DNA from: Bactrocera neohumeralis
Lineage: Eukaryota; Arthropoda; Insecta; Diptera; Tephritidae
Assembly (NCBI RefSeq): GCF_024586455.1
Contig: NC_065922.1
Location: 36,762,089-36,826,088, forward strand
DNA length: 64,000 bases
Direction of reading: 5' to 3'
The first letter of the stretch is position 1, and every line of letters starts with the position of its first letter. The position numbers were made by a program, and so were the translations under genes. The notes under the pieces were generated by a model. The model saw nothing but the letters and a program-made list of their open reading frames with translations, made no database searches and had not been told where the DNA came from. Shown here one piece after another: positions 47,190 to 58,493 of the stretch.

Positions 47190-48381
47190 CAAATTTCACT
47201 CAAAAGTGCGATCACTTCATTGTTTCAGCGAGTAAACGAACAGCAAATGCAAGTGGATTAGTTGCAAATCGGTTGTCGCTTCGTTCGGGTGTTAGTGTTT
47301 AATGTTGTGATTCGTGGTCCTTTAATGCGCTTATACATATAGTGTAAAATGTGTGAAAAGTGTGAAATATGTAAATATATGTTAAAGTAATCCTATCAAG
47401 TCGCGTCGTGTAATGAAAGTGTTGAAGCATAGTTGCTATAAAAGCAAAAGTGTGCGAAAATAAAAGTCTCCTTTATGCTACGTGCAGTTTCCAATAGCAA
47501 AATGGTCGCCACACTAGTGGGCCCAAAATTAATGCGTGTCAATTAAGTGTTTCCAGCTCGGTGTTTTCAACAAGGTCACTACAGTGTTGTTGCTGCAATC
47601 AATATCGGTTAAATAAATCGGTTTATGCGATAATAAATAAAAGGTGTGTTCTAAATTTAAATGAAAGTAAAAAAATGTGATAGGTAAAAAGGCAATATTT
47701 TATTAAAGTGAAATAGTGTTAAGTGTTTTTAATCAAAAATGGTCATTATAATTTGTGCCTAAATTAAATGAAGAAAATGTGATGCAATAAAGGCAATATT
47801 TTATAAAAGTGAAAAAAGTGTTAAGTGTTTTTTAATATCAGATGGCCAGTTTAGTTTGTGTCTACAGCTTTGTAGTCAAAGTTTAGTGTTTTTTTTTTTA
47901 AATAAACCGAATTTAAAGTTAATAAGAAGAAATAAGAAAAAATTGTTTTTTAAAAAAAAAGTTCAAGTTTAAAAAACCGTGTTAAAAAAATAAAAGCTTT
48001 TATTTTTAATATATCTGTATATAAAGGCATTCCAATTGAAAAAATTGCGCCATAATTAAAGTAAATCCGTTCGCTTTTATATTTATTTTTATTAATCAAT
48101 ATCTCAATAAAATCAATTAAATAAGCATAAAGTTTTAAATGTGTGCGAAGTGTTAATTAATTGCTGCCGCGAGTGTTTGTGTGAGTGTTAATCTCTATGT
48201 GCGTAGTTGCTGCTTTATTATGCAGATTTGTGTCGGCTAATGTGGCTTAGGCGTCGCGTTTCGGGTTTACTTCGTTATTAGTATTAATTGAGTGTAATTC
48301 GCGAGTTAGCAGTCAATCATTCAGCAATCGGAGCAATTTAATCGCAAGCGCAATAATGGAGCTAATATGTGGAAACCAAAG
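47190..48381 (+). other. Probable first exon B' (5' UTR with start codon), plus strand
   Basis: Long GTG-rich leader-like segment (GTGTGAAAAGTGTGAAATAT; AAAGTGTTGAAGC) ending in donor CAAAG|GTGAGT at 48381/48382. An ATG at 48356 in good fly context (CAATAATGG) gives eight codons, MELICGNQ, and then runs into the donor. An alternative ATG at 48367 gives MWKPK exactly in phase. The first roughly 320 bp are homologous to minus-strand exon B: TGCGATCACT at 47207, AAATCGGTTGTCGCTTCGT at 47266, GCGTCGTGT near 47403, and ATGGTCGCCACAC at 47502. This is the best-supported exon in the window. Coding exons would lie beyond 64 kb or in unrecognised short exons. Gene unknown. Confidence 0.6.
47656..47865 (+). 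repeat. 101-bp tandem duplication in exon B'
   Basis: Two units share GGCAATATTTTAT (47691 and 47792) followed by AAAGTGAAA and GTGTTAAGTGTTTTT. It lies in the A-rich middle of the leader. Confidence 0.75.
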
Positions 48382-48699
48382 GTGAGTGAAATAAATTGAA
48401 AAATTATTTAAATATTATTAATTATAATCATTTGTTTTAATTACATATCAATTATCAACTATATATTTATTGTTGTTCATTATCATATATACTATATATA
48501 CATATATACTCGTATGAGGTTTTTAACAAGTATGACTGGTTTAAAAAGAAATTAAAGCGGTACCATTTAAAATAAATTATCTCTCAAACTTCGAATAATT
48601 TTCTAATTCATACACAAACTCTGGAAAATCTCAACAGATATTCAAAAATCTCACTAAGTAATGCCTGTATTTTTTGAAAAAATTGTTATGCATATGTTT
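48382..48699. other. AT-rich start of the B' intron
   Basis: AT-rich, TATA-type runs at 48480-48510. Nothing else seen. Confidence 0.4.
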
Positions 48700-48714
48700 G
48701 TCCTAAGTTTTCTA

Positions 48715-49170
48715 GTTGGTCCTTGAACTTGTGCGCTCGAGGTTAGCTAGGCTAAGTACATTTACTTTAAACGCGTTTTTTTCGGAACTATGTTTTTGAA
48801 GTCGGTTGGGAAGATTTCTTGAGAACTTTTTAACCGATCTTCATAAAATCTTACACAGGTCTTAAAAACTTGGACGAAGGATTTTTTTTCGATTACAACT
48901 ATTTGAAAAAACAATTTATCGAAATTTTCACTGAATATTTTAATTTTTTTGTAAAAATGTTTGCCAAAAATCCAATTTTCAGTTTTTTTTCCTTTCGACC
49001 AAGTTCTAAGTTAAGGTTTTAATTAAAGCACTCATTTTTTCACTTTCTTGCAAGAAGTTATCTTGCCAACGCGAGCGCATATATTTTCCGCAGGGTCGGA
49101 AATGGCGTCGCAATCGCCGAGTTTAAAGTACTTTTTTTCCAAAAATTTCAGAATTTCTTTGTTAATAGTG
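48715..49170 (+). repeat. Dispersed repeat R3, copy 1
   Basis: Shares with 56.9-57.2 kb an ordered set of blocks: GGTTAGCTAGGC-like, AAGTCGGTTGG, TGGACGAAGGATTTTTTT and AATTTCAGAATTTCTTTGTT. About 150 bp of extra sequence sits in the middle of this copy. Non-coding. Confidence 0.6.
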
Positions 49171-49189
49171 TATGTATGTTTGTAAGAAT

Positions 49190-49944
49190 TGAAAATTCTT
49201 CTATAATAAAATATTTCATTTTTATATTGTTGAAGAAAGGCTGTTTTTTACCCGAGGATGGGTTTCCTTAATTATTGTTACTTTTCACATTTACTCAATT
49301 AATATGGATACTTAAGGATGACTGTCGTTTTACCGAAAATAACATTAGGTTTTCACCACATGTTCATAAGCCAATCTTTGTGGGGAAGCCCCCTTACAGT
49401 AAATTGCTCTATTGTTCAGAGCTTATCCTAAAAATCTTCGCTAATACAAGAAAGTATAATACTTTCGGCTTTCCCGTTGGGTTGGTCAGGTTTCGTGTAT
49501 GATTTTCTGCGTTTAGAGTTGTAATTGATCTCTTTTTCATTACCAGCCACAATCTCATGCAAAAATAACTTTTTTTTAGGTAGCGTTCAAGCTGTATTTT
49601 TAGCTGCTGTAGTGACCTCCAAAGATTCTGAGAGTGTTTTTGTTTTTGGCAACAATCTTTATCGACGAATGGTTCTAGTTCCTTACCTTACAACTTTTTT
49701 GGTCATCCAGGACGTTCTTCGCCCAAGTCAACACTTTGGAGTGATGCACGACACTTTTGCCACGTTCGCTTAGCTAGAAAATGTTCATCTTAAACTTTCA
49801 CCATAAAACTTTGGCTACAACTCCTTTGTCCGATCTTATAAGTTAACAAAGGTGACTAATAGAAATTTGCTCAAGCATTTATTTTCTATTCCCGTCACTT
49901 TGATGGGGTATTTTAAAGTGTGTCTCTAGTTTTTAAGCTATAAT
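49190..49944. other. Non-genic stretch
   Basis: Two short plus-strand ORFs (49275-49502 and 49525-49773) without homology or splice context. Confidence 0.35.
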
Positions 49945-50330
49945 CACAGAAGAAGAAGGGAGCAAGGACCCGTTCTCATTCTACTTATAGTAGGGCTAGG
50001 GTACGCTTCCGTGCCAGCTCATCAGCTTTACAGCTACCTGTGATACCTCTGTGACTTAGTACCCTAGTCTTACCACATAGTGACGCGATGCCATTGATAA
50101 TGAGGTTATGCATTTCTTAACCAGCCATGAACGCACGGTTAGTGAGCTCAAGGCTAGTATCGCCGCCATGCTATTACAGAAGATAGTAACTTCTCTGAAG
50201 GTGGCTGCACTTCGAATCAGTAAAACTAATGCTATCTTTATGACAGCAATCTTGCTTGAAAAATACTGCATTAGTCAGGAAATTTGGAACTGAAGTTGAT
50301 AGAGAGCTTCTGACAATACACTCCTCCACC
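49945..50330 (-). pseudogene. LINE RNase H relic, minus strand
   Basis: The frame 50056-50271 contains SMAAILALSSLTVRSWLVKK, the DSQAAI.ALSS RNase H block with the Asp lost. A following segment near 50000-50030 reads SCKADELARK, the final RNase H motif. Stops separate them. Confidence 0.7.
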
Positions 50331-52639
50331 AACCTTCTTCCCAAGCTTTGAAACGTCCGTTAGGAAGATCACTCCAACAAACTCCACACAAAAATACTTT
50401 TTCCAAAAGTATTGTCGTTTCCGTTTCGTCAATGACATATATGACATAAACCAAAAACTTGAATTTTCCTACTCAGCTTTGAAATATTAAAACATTGGAA
50501 AAATAACTAAGTTTCACTAGCTCTTGGCTGAGATGTTCTGGATGAGTATACTTATATAAGAAAGGCATTTCACAGACAATAACTCTAGGGTTTGTACCTG
50601 ATAGGGTGCTTGAGTGTTATGTCCAACTTGTAAATGACCTGGACCCCATGAAATTGAAGGATGAGTTTAATTATTTGCTTCGAGTTCATTAATATGACAG
50701 ACTACTTAATGGAAAATTTCATTGGCGATGATAAGAGAGAAGACAGCATTCACTCGTGAATAATTTCGAACTCGTCGGAAGAGTTTTAGATATCGTTCCT
50801 CTCAGAATATCCTGTTGTTGTGTTTTGTTCAAAAAGAAACTTCAACTGAAAATATATATTGAATACCAACGTAGATAGAAAATAATCGGACAAACTGAGG
50901 GAGCAATACGTAGTGACCAAATTTGGTTCGGGTTTGCGAAAATTGATATACGAAATTCAAGATGATGCAGGGCACGATTTTATATTTTCTATTACCACTT
51001 CACAGTTTGATCTCTATACCTCACTTAGTACCCTTATATCGTATTTTTCTGTCTGCGCCTGCATATGTCACATTTTCATTATTACAAAAATATATTAATT
51101 TGCTCTTCCATCTATCTTCCTTACCTTGAACAACCAATCTAATTCACTTAACGCGCCTCAAATCACACCAAAGTATCGCATTATCCAATTACCACATGAC
51201 TAAGAGAATAACAACAGCAACAACATCAATGCTATCAAAAAAATGAACAGCGGTAAAAAAATAACGGAAGAAAAAAATTACAAAATTTGCGAAAATTGTC
51301 AATACGCATAATAACGGAACGGAAAATCAGCGACCCTTTGCGAAAATGACAAACAACCCACGCGCATACACATACACACACACATTATCAGAAATTAGCG
51401 TTCATTTTTGTTGTTGGCATGTGCCTCCCGCGAAGTCATATTTATAAAACGCATAATTTTTCGCTTCCGCGGCAACGCTGCCCTCATCAGCGGCGGTAAT
51501 TTGCAATTTGAACGCCTTCCTGAAGGCAGAAAAAAGACAATAGAAGGGAAGGGCGCGTGTGCAGGTTGCGTTTGGGCTCAGGTTCAGTCGTCCGCGAAAT
51601 TCCGTTGAACGCGGATTTTTACGTGGCTGCTTTCGCGATGAAGGTTTGCTCATAAACAGTCATACATGCATACACATACCGACATAACGGTTATAGGAGT
51701 GTGTGAGAGTTCGCGAATACCACCAGCGGCTCGTTGGGTGCCCTGGTCGCTTGAGCGCTTCCGCTTCCGCTCCGCTGTCAAGTCCTTAGCCATTTTTCAC
51801 TTTTATTCATTTAACGCAGTCAACATTTGTACCCCCACCCACACATACATGCACACATACATATGTGTGTATTTGCGCTTGTTCCTCGCGACAACCACAC
51901 GCCAAAGCAAATTAAATGAAATTTCTGCAATGACATGAACTTGTTTATTTTGACATACGATGCCGCACGCAGCGCTTCATGGCAGTCGCCGTGTCTTCCT
52001 GCCCTCCTGTTGGCGTGACCTGCTGTTGTTGGTGTTTACCTTGTTCTATGCATATTTCACCGCCTCCGGTACAAATTGGTATATGTTCTGTGCTGACATG
52101 TCCCCTGAAGTGTGCACGGCTCATTGTGGCGCTGTGGTGAGGGGAGGTAAACAATATTTGTGTTTGCACTGTGGTAACCGCGGGAACGTTTGCCTTGTTT
52201 TTATTTGCCACAAAAAGAAAAAAAGTGGTTATCGCGAATGTTTAAAAGCGAAAACGCGACAATTGTGATTAACCGCAACGATTCATCTTCACTGGGAAAT
52301 TGCGTTGGGGGTTAAGTTATATATTATTTTTTATAAAAGTTGATGTTGTCGGATAGAATCGTTGTCTTTAATATTTTAATATTGCAAAAACTAATTGAAT
52401 TTTTGTTTTCACCATAGTACGGGAAGTTCGCCTTTATAAAATTTGACCCACATGTTTATAGCTAATCTTGAAAATTATTACCATTTTCAAAACATATTTG
52501 GGAAATATTTTTGATTGAGATTTGAAATTTCCTTTACTCAAATCAGTGTGAACATTATGGCTATCAAAATTAATTCCGAAATTCACGAATATATAGTGTT
52601 ACGGAAGAGTAAGTCCAGCTGCCTCACTAGATTATGGTT
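50331..52639. other. Non-genic stretch
   Basis: Mixed composition with CA runs (51366-51384, 51845-51865). Short ORFs on both strands at 51400-52270 have no recognised domain. Confidence 0.4.
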
Positions 52640-52965
52640 TTCTTATCTCAGCTTAGGTTAGGTTAAGTAAGGTTATACCGACCGGCTATCACGCCATACA
52701 TAGATCTTCTGGCGTTTAGAAATGCCATATGGAGGTTCAGGATAATTTGAGCTTACAAGACGTCAACGCTTTATGCGAATTTTAAGAACGATTTGATACG
52801 TCAACTGGACCCTTGACCTGGTAAGCTTCTAAATGTCTGAGACTAGTTTTAGATAAGGTTAAACGGAAGCAATGCTTCTAATGCCTACTTTCTAACCACT
52901 TTAGTGACCTGCCACAAGGCCAACAGCCGTCCTGTAGTCCTTTGGAGACTATGTGAGTAAAAAGC
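52640..52965 (-). pseudogene. LINE 3' region relic, minus strand
   Basis: GCTTAGGTTAGGTTAAG at about 52650-52666 is the reverse complement of the TAACC-type 3' tail. GGCCAACAGCCGTCCTGTAG near 52918-52937 is the reverse of the CAGGACGG block of the 40.4-kb LINE. No frame survives. Confidence 0.45.
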
Positions 52966-53044
52966 GTGCGTGTTTCTCTTCGACTTGAATCGTTTCCTCT
53001 CCCCTTGATCCGTTTGTCATGTCTTTCGGAAAAAAAAGAGAAAA

Positions 53045-53350
53045 TTATAGATTGCACCGTTACGTCGGACAATAACTGATGCTACGTTTCGAGAAGATAT
53101 CTCTTTAAATGAATAATTTTCTATACAAGCACTTGATACCAATCACACAGTATGTATGGCCGCTTCAATAAATGAGAAGCTTCTTGCTTCTTAAGAAAAG
53201 TAAAAGTAAAGTTAGTTCGATATCTCAAAAACTGAGGAACTAAAATATTAACAGGTGGACGGGCAGAGCGAAATAAACTAAGCCGGTAATACTAATAGGG
53301 TCTCCGATGTTTCCTTCTGTGAAATTGGAAGCAAATTTCGTGGCTAATTT
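53045..53350 (+). repeat. Dispersed repeat family R1, degenerate copy
   Basis: GAGAAGATATCTC, AATGAGAAGCTTCTTG, GATATCTCAAAAACTGAGG and AGGGTCTCCGATGTTTCC match the R1 order, with gaps. It abuts the next transposon relic. Confidence 0.65.
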
Positions 53351-53354
53351 CATA

Positions 53355-53711
53355 TAACCGAAGCGGGATTGCCCGCATAGAATTTAGACTTTGCATATCC
53401 CCGCAGGAAAAAGTCTAATGGTGCGATATCACACCGTCTTGGTGGCGCATCGACAGGCCCAAAACACGAAATTATCTCTTCCCCGAAATGTATTCTCAAT
53501 AAAGCCATTCATTGATGCGATGTGTGAGAAGTGGCGCCATCTTGTTGAAACCAAATGTCCCTGAGATCACGAGTTTCAATTTCAAGCATCAAATAGTCAC
53601 TTATCATGCGCGTAACTGTGGCCATTGACGTACTCACCGGCATCATTTTTGAAGAAATATGGAACGATGATTCCACCGGCCCACAAACCACATCAAACCG
53701 TTGATTTTTCT
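53355..53711 (-). mobile_element. Tc1/mariner-superfamily fragment, fourth copy
   Basis: About 360 bp of the WFQQDGATSH family on the minus strand. The segment of frame 53509-53808 within the element reads MLEIETRDLRDIWFQQDGAT (second Asp). The 53400-53500 part parallels 630-720 of the first copy. Both ends are truncated, and the first-Asp half is absent. Confidence 0.75.
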
Positions 53712-56700
53712 TATTATATGTATGCGTAAATAAATGATTTCCAAGTTGTGTGTGGTAATATACATAAAAACACATACATTTACATATGTATATACTATGG
53801 TATATCAATTTGTGGCACGCATCAAAATATCTTGTCAGCTAATTTTTAATTTGCAAAATCTCCAAAGCCCCTTGCAGCCACCATCGCCATCATGAACAGA
53901 TTGCAAATTTCTAATTTATTTATTTTTTCAAATTTGCTTGATTATTGAATTAAATTGTTTTCACCTTAACCTCAAAGTCGTGCAAAAATTTGCTCGAGAC
54001 AACCAGATGACTGTGCAGATTTGCTGATTGCATATGCAAACGAGCTACAAAATAAGAAACCTAAGCAAAAGCGAAGGAGAAGCAACCGGCAGCTGACGTG
54101 TGGAATGAGTGAGCGCGCATTTGGCTTTGACAACTGTAAATGAGCGGTTGGGGGTAGGCGGAAGGAAAGTAAGAAATTTACAAGACGATTGCAGATTATC
54201 AAGGAAACCTTTGCCATTGCTTTTCAATCACTTAACCCACACCCGCATCACGTGTGTATGGGTTTATCGGCAAGTTGATGTTGATTTCATATTCAAAACA
54301 CTCCAATCTATGCAAATCGTGCGCCAACACACATTCCAAGGCATATACCCAGATGCTTGTGTGCATTAATATAAGCATATAAGATGGCACGATATGATGG
54401 TCCAACGGATGAATGGTTGAGTATGTACCCGGTTAGGGTTTCAGCCGTTTCATCCATATGCCACACGTGCAACAGCTTGGCTTTGCTGTGGTTACTTCAC
54501 GCCGCTGCTGCGTCATAAAATTTCTTTATATAAGTTTAAGCTGGTAAACTTTACAGGCTTCTGAGTCGAAACTCCCCAACCCCTGATCCGTTGGACCCAC
54601 TTAACCGAGCGCTTACTGGGCGTGTTAAGTAGGCAAAGTGAAGGCGGACGCATACTTACATTTGTATTGCAAATGGACGCTGCGGCAGTGTCTAGCTCGG
54701 TGTGAGACTACAACGTCTTTGCTTTGGCTTTACAAATTCTTTAAGATGTTTTCGTCATCGACGGCGGCGGCCGATGCGGTCTCACAGACTGTTGGTCGCC
54801 TGCGACTGCGGTTGGACGCTTGTGGTCACTTTGACGACGCATTGATGATTGCATAAACGTTGCTCGGACATGGGTTGGAGTGCTGGGTGGTTGGTAGGGG
54901 TCCGCTTTGTTGCTTGCTGTCGTCCTTTTTATGATGCCTTACAAATAACGGCGCATTGCAGCTAAAGAAATGCAAATTCTTAAGTTAATTAAAGTGGCGT
55001 GGGGCACTCTGTGTTTCTGCAGCCGTTTGTGCGTTGTTAGGTCACATGTATGCGGTCCGCCTCTCTTGTTGTTTGTCTTGTTTAACAACTTAATGGATGT
55101 TCGGGATATTTGGCACACACACACTGTCGGTAAACTTTCGGTTGTGACTCCCTTCGGTGTGAGTTTTCTTTTGATTTAATTCGAACATTTCAAATGAATT
55201 TTAAATGTCTTACAAGTTGCTCTCCATCCACACCATAACAACTATAATATTTGTTTGCAGGTTTATAGCTGGTGTTTGACCAGTCGAAACCAAATCAAAG
55301 TCTTATTCGGAATCTTACTAAATCCTTGTGGCGAGCACTTAACCCCCACTGTCCAAACAGTTAACGGTGCTTTCATTGACAACCGTTATGCTCGACCTCT
55401 AATCCTTTTCTGCACTTTTCCAATTTACCACTTTCATGCTTATCGGCTTTTATGCGCCTTCTATTAAAACATTGCCGTTATTTTGTTGGCTAGCGCGTCT
55501 GCGGTCACTTTGAGATTCACATCACGTGACTTCTTTCAATTAAGCGCCGCCATCCATATGCGTGTATGCCGCGCGTCCACATTGGTGACTGTCCAAATGC
55601 GCCTGCCACAACTGTACAATTTAATTAGTGAGCGAGCTAGCGAGTGAATGTTTTGCCCGACACAAAAATTATATGTGAGTTGACCAGCGAAAGGGTGTCC
55701 AAGCCACTTAAGCTTGCAACGCGCGCGCCTTTTCCCCAAATCCCAGCCCAACACAATACAATGCCACATTTAGTCACTACAGTTCCACCTGCTGCATTTG
55801 GTGGCGCACGATTCACACGCGTTAAAAGGGTTATTAACTCGTCAAATGGCCTTAAGATCCAAAACCAAAAGGTTGGGCGTTAGTCAAGGGGAGCGCGTGG
55901 GGGAAATATGTCTGTGTCATGTGTGTTCGTGTGATCCCACTCACTTATTCACTTGTCAACGGCAAAGGGTTGTGGAATTGCTGGTTGTTATTTGTGTTGT
56001 TGCGCTGGCAATGCCAAGGGTTAATCAAATATTTTGAGCGGCCGAGCGCATTTCGCTTAACGCTGATTGTCATTTAGCTTTTAGGCTTTCTCCTGCCACC
56101 ATTTTGATTTAATATTATTTGCTATTGTTTTTTGCTGCCTGTCGAAATTAAAGCGATGCGCGGTCACGCACCGTTATTTACCAGTTCACTGTGCCAAACC
56201 ATGTCATTTCCTTTTATCACACCACATACGTGTTCATTTATAGATTTGTATTTATGTATGTCTGGTGAAATGGTGCTCCCCTTAATAAGCGCTGATTAAA
56301 GCCTTTGCTTTCGTTGTCGTTAATGCCTATTACTTTTATGCGCCCTCAGCGGTTAATTTGGTAGGGTTGCATGCCGATAATATTGTTAATTTTAATGCGT
56401 TTTGATATGAAATGGTTCGCTATAATTAAAGTCAGCAATAATTACGATGAGCTTATCAAAACGAATGTGTCACGCAGTGTTAATGTGTAAGGAAGTACAT
56501 AATCTACTTTTGGAATCATTAATTATTGACTTCGAAAGCCAAAGTATTTATATTCAGTAGTGCTTGATTGAAATCAATATATTTTTTGTATCGTTAAAAT
56601 CATATTTTTAGCATGATATTATTTAGAACAAATGAACAATTAGGGTTTGTAATTAAGAAAGTTGGAGCTTTAATCCTACATATTTTTCCTTTCGATTTCT

Positions 56701-56934
56701 GGGCTGAAGTCATTTCGAACACTGCGTAGGGTTCAGACAGTTTGAATTAGTTGAGCTCCTGGATGAGAAAATTCTTCTATTAAACGAGGAGAACCAAGTA
56801 TTAAGCGGTTACATGGGTTAACAGGTTTCAAAATTCGAATTTTTTATTGCTTATTAAATTCTGCAACCCCTTTAGATTATTGCCCTAAATTGATCAAGTT
56901 GATCCGAGTAATAGTTTTGGAGATGCAGTCTTGA
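53712..56934. other. Non-genic stretch
   Basis: GC-richer than average at 54000-56350, with many short two-strand ORFs and no domain or good exon context. Some of this could be conserved regulatory DNA, but that needs comparison with other species. Confidence 0.4.
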
Positions 56935-57190
56935 GAAATTGGTGCTCGAGACTAGCTAGGCGTCGTCCTTAAACGTATTTTGCTCGAAACTGTGAAGCCG
57001 GTTGGCACGATTTCTCGAAAACTACTGAACCGATTTTCATGAAATTTTACACATGTCTTTCGGATACAAATTTTCAAGACTCGGACGAAGGATTTTTTTC
57101 GATTTCCGAGGAGCCACTGAAAATGGACGAGTTTAAAATATTTTTTTCAAAAATTTCAGAATTTCTTTGTTAATAGTCCTTTTCAAGGTA
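56935..57190 (+). repeat. Dispersed repeat R3, copy 2
   Basis: Second copy of the 48.7-kb repeat: GACTAGCTAGGCG, AAGCCGGTTGGCACGATTTC, CGGACGAAGGATTTTTTTC and AATTTCAGAATTTCTTTGTT. It lacks the middle part of copy 1. Confidence 0.6.
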
Positions 57191-57229
57191 GCCAATAAAA
57201 ACTATTCCTTGCACATCCTAAAATATTAT

Positions 57230-57760
57230 CCTTAACTGTGCCAGCCGACCTATGCTTTTTCCACGCTTTGATGCGGGTTCATCGTGTCTCGGAGGACTGT
57301 CGATTGAACCTCGGAGTGAAATGACGGAGCCATGTTTCATCCATTGCTACAAGTCGGCGCAAAAAATCGGGCTTATTACGTTTCAAAGACCCATCCGATT
57401 CATTAACTTCCCATGGGCTTTGGTCAAAAGTGAGCTCGCGCGGCATCCACTTTGCACAGAGCTTTCTTATATCTAAATATTCGTGAATGATATGCCATAG
57501 AAGCTCAGTTGATATCTTTAGAGTCCCTGTTATCTCGTACAACTTCACTTTACTGTCACACAAAATTATTTTATAAATTTTTTGATGTTTTCGCCGAAAA
57601 CCCCCTCTTTTGGGCGCTCACTGGCCGGGACTTTTCAATTGACCTGTTATACAACGATATTTCCATAATTCAGCCAAAATAACTCTTGCATATACCACGA
57701 AAGATGGTTCCACAAAAGTGGGCTGCATGAAAGGACCGCTAACTTTTTTCGATAGCATAA
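57230..57760 (-). mobile_element. Mariner relic, minus strand
   Basis: The frame 57279-57563 (94 codons) carries VKLYEITGTLKISTELLWHI, KLCAKWMPRELTFDQ and VAMDETWLRHFTP, the mariner linker through the first catalytic Asp block (MDETW). An N-terminal part can be followed to about 57640 in another frame (GQLKSPGQ-stop-APKRG). The second- and third-Asp parts are absent. It is a fourth mariner lineage by sequence. Confidence 0.75.
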
Positions 57761-58273
57761 TATTTTGGAATATTTATGTTACTCTAGACAACAAAAATCA
57801 CGATATCTTAATTTTTTCGCACACTTTACCTACTACGTTACAACGCGATGCATTTTTTTCCTCTTGCCCAGAAGCATTTTCTCTCATAGCTTTATGAACT
57901 CTATTTTTTGAAACTGATCTTCAGTGAGCTGACTTCCAGTTCTATGCGTTTAAAAATATCCACTTCATTAGGCGGAGGCTTTTGATTCACACATAATTGT
58001 GAAACCTCTCATGGGATTAGGGAGCTGGCTTAAAAAATTCTATAGAATTTCCGATATCCAACGGCCACATTTACGTCCAAAAAGTTTGTTATTGTTGTGA
58101 ATATTGTAGTTATCTCTCTCTGAAGTTCATATATGAACTTATTGTTTAATTATTGTTCAACGGATGGATAGTTTATGGTTCATTAAACCCAGAAATAACT
58201 TACAAGAATGTACTTTTTCATAATTTTTGGTGATTGTATGCTTTTTTCGTGAACTACTTCTCCACGCCTAATA
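57761..58273. other. Non-genic stretch
   Basis: Nothing recognised. Confidence 0.35.
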
Positions 58274-58493
58274 GTCCAGTCAATATAGTAAGTTCACCTC
58301 GGAATTCGATATACCCATTTACACATATATATGTCTGTAAATACTTGTATATTGACAACCTAAAGTAGGTATACCCTACCATATGTAGGTTTTGAGACAA
58401 CTTTAAGGTGTCAATATATAAGTATTTACAGCGATATAAATTGGTATATCGAATTCCGAGATTCTTACCTAATTTAAGCTTAAATGACTGGAC
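58274..58493. mobile_element. Foldback MITE with TA duplication (220 bp)
   Basis: The two arms are near-complete inverted repeats. The left arm runs from GTCCAGTCA at 58274 through CTCGGAATTCGATATACC to CTGTAAATACTTGTATATTG, and the right arm mirrors it to 58493. The loop is about 45 bp. TA flanks both ends (58272-58273 and 58494-58495), fitting Tc1/mariner-type mobilisation. No coding capacity. Confidence 0.8.

Noticed and set aside
51945..52268. Overlapping 102- and 88-codon ORFs on opposite strands
   Set aside because: Neither has a recognisable domain, splice signals or codon bias that would favour one.
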